In this document: piece by piece, positions 63,004-64,000 of the stretch
How the letters are laid out: the number at the start of each line of letters is the position of its first letter
Numbering within the stretch: position 1 is the stretch's first letter
Source of the DNA: VAXT01 sp963850415
GTDB taxonomy: Bacteria; Actinomycetota; Thermoleophilia; Gaiellales; Gaiellaceae
Length of the DNA: 64,000 nt
Direction: 5' to 3'
Assembly: GCA_963850415.1 (NCBI GenBank)
Contig: CAWKLE010000003.1
Span: 868,001-932,000, forward strand
Made by a program: the position numbers and the translations under genes
Notes under the pieces: model-generated
The model's database searches: none
Seen by the model: the letters and a program-made list of their open reading frames with translations, nothing else
What the model was told of the DNA's origin: nothing

Positions 63004-64000
63004 GTGAAGCTCGGGGCGCTCGCGATCGTCGTCGTCGTGCTGACCGCGACGGCGTCGGCGAGCGGCGCCCGCGTCGACCACTTCACGAAGCGCGCGCTCG
63101 TCACCGATCGCGCCGACGCCCAGCTGGTCAACGCGTGGGGCCTGGCCGCGAGTCGCGCGGGACCGTGGTGGGTCGCGAACGAGGGCCGGAGCACGAGCAC
63201 GCTCTACTCGGCCGAGGGCCGGAAGCAGGCGCTGACGGTGACCGTGCCCGGTGGGCCGACCGGCGTCGTCTTCAACGGCGGGCCCGGGTTCGTCGTCCAC
63301 GGCAACGGCGCCTCCGCGCCGGCCCGGTTCATCTACGCCTGCGAGGACGGGATGCTCCGGGGCTGGGCGCCGACCGTCCCGAACGGCTGGTCGAGACAAG
63401 CCGTCGTCGCCGTCGACACCGGCGCCTCCGGCACGCTGTTCCGCGGCGTCACGCTCGCGCGCGGGCGGCTGTACGCGACGGACTTCCACAACGACCGCAT
63501 CCTCGTCTTCGACTCCAAGTGGCGCCGTGTCGTCAGGGTCGGCGCGTTCGTCGATCGCGCGAAGCCGGCCTGGTACGCGCCGTTCGGCATCCACGCGATC
63601 GGCGACCGGATCTTCGTGACGTACGCGTACCGCGCACCCGTGAACGGCAACGACGCGCCGCACGGCGGCTATGTCGACGAGTTCGATCTCGACGGCCGGT
63701 TACTCGGGCGCGTCGGTCGCGCTGCCGAGCTGGACGAGCCGTGGGGAGTCGCGCTCGCGCCGCGCGGGTTCGGCCCCTTCGGCGGCGATCTCCTCGTCGC
63801 GAACTTCGGCAGCGGCCGGATCAACGCCTACCGGCGCGTCGCGGACGGCTGGACGCTTCATGGCTGGCTGCCCGTGACCGTCGACGGTGTCTGGGGCATC
63901 GCGTTCGGCACCGGCGGGATGAGCGGGCCGCGGACGACGCTGTTCTACGCCGCGGGGCCGCACGAGTGGCGCGGCCCGACCGAGCTGAACGTGGGCGGCG
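63004..64000 (+). CDS. TIGR03118-like secreted protein, 3' end beyond window
   Basis: The first 332 residues are visible from a GTG. Signal peptide LGALAIVVVVLTATASAS. The mature part is beta-propeller-like with VNAWGLAASRAGPWWVANEGRST, TGVVFNGGPGFVVHGN, FIYACEDGMLRGWAP, YATDFHNDRILVFD, EPWGVALAPRGFGPFGGDLLVANFG and GIAFGTGGMSGP, repeating blade-like units; pieces match the TIGR03118 family. Function unknown. The frame runs to the window edge with no stop. Confidence 0.8.
   Translation, partial: MKLGALAIVVVVLTATASASGARVDHFTKRALVTDRADAQLVNAWGLAASRAGPWWVANEGRSTSTLYSAEGRKQALTVTVPGGPTGVVFNGGPGFVVHGNGASAPARFIYACEDGMLRGWAPTVPNGWSRQAVVAVDTGASGTLFRGVTLARGRLYATDFHNDRILVFDSKWRRVVRVGAFVDRAKPAWYAPFGIHAIGDRIFVTYAYRAPVNGNDAPHGGYVDEFDLDGRLLGRVGRAAELDEPWGVALAPRGFGPFGGDLLVANFGSGRINAYRRVADGWTLHGWLPVTVDGVWGIAFGTGGMSGPRTTLFYAAGPHEWRGPTELNVGG

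Noticed and set aside
1..64000. CRISPR array, insertion sequence or phage genes
   Set aside because: No regularly spaced repeats, transposase or phage structural motifs were found. The repeats present are short palindromes, not arrays.

Overview
The window is a contiguous piece of a very GC-rich bacterial chromosome. The family content points to a soil actinobacterium, most likely of the Thermoleophilia (Solirubrobacterales/Gaiellales type). It has two candidate F420-dependent enzymes (a PPOX-fold and an LLM-fold oxidoreductase), a B12-dependent class II ribonucleotide reductase, a LytR C-terminal-domain protein, many GTG/TTG starts and tightly overlapping (ATGA/GTGA/TAGTG) gene junctions. 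The taxonomic call is inference from family content. No rRNA, CRISPR array, insertion sequence or replication origin was seen. There is one tRNA gene, tRNA-Thr(CGU).

Layout. 1-5161 (minus): a coupled operon of MFS exporter, a PLP-dependent amino-acid decarboxylase with a C-terminal cyclic-nucleotide-binding (CNB) domain, a second MFS transporter that also carries a CNB domain, and agmatinase (cut by the window edge). 5243-8622: a UPF0104-type membrane protein, a SemiSWEET, an AAC(6')-like acetyltransferase, a flavin reductase and small proteins. 8660-12923: a TPR-LuxR regulator followed by a flavin monooxygenase pair, then a YjdI/YjdJ-like pair in which each partner carries an extra redox domain (CDGSH and a glutaredoxin/GST-N fold). 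12973-28249: mostly housekeeping and accessory enzymes, including an M28 peptidase, a COG4280 membrane pair, an epoxide hydrolase with the remnant of a deleted tandem copy, a DipZ-like redoxin, DUF899, acetamidase, a metallophosphoesterase and a beta-lactamase-fold hydrolase. 28298-29354: a lower-GC stretch with a broken YaaC-like gene.

29486-41513: nrdJ, an O-antigen-ligase-like/TPR protein, a large membrane protein, LytR_C, a sugar-nucleotide epimerase, tmk, holB, an isoprenylcysteine-methyltransferase-like protein, a lipoprotein hydrolase and a 22-residue membrane peptide. 41571-48907: a reductive pyrimidine-catabolism set (dihydropyrimidinase, N-carbamoyl-beta-alanine amidohydrolase, class III aminotransferase, CoA-acylating semialdehyde dehydrogenase) with an F420-type LLM oxidoreductase coupled to it. 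48927-53801: two tandem secreted InlB-repeat-like proteins and a secreted alkaline-phosphatase-superfamily phosphoesterase. 54140-63002: tRNA-Thr, a zinc-ribbon protein, then a LacI regulator divergent from a five-gene Opp-type ABC importer plus GH1 beta-glucosidase; two LacI-type operators and a promoter lie in the divergent gap. The window ends inside a TIGR03118-type secreted protein.

Two features cut across the window. First, several otherwise intact genes (2TM protein, nrdJ, O-antigen ligase, the YfhO-like membrane protein and one InlB-like protein) are each broken by a single extra base or an extra GC dinucleotide in a GC run. Removing it restores the family sequence and, in two cases, the expected overlap with the next gene, so sequence error is the leading explanation. 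Second, short perfect palindromes of three related families sit in intergenic gaps, three of them between convergent genes, as REP/BIME elements do.
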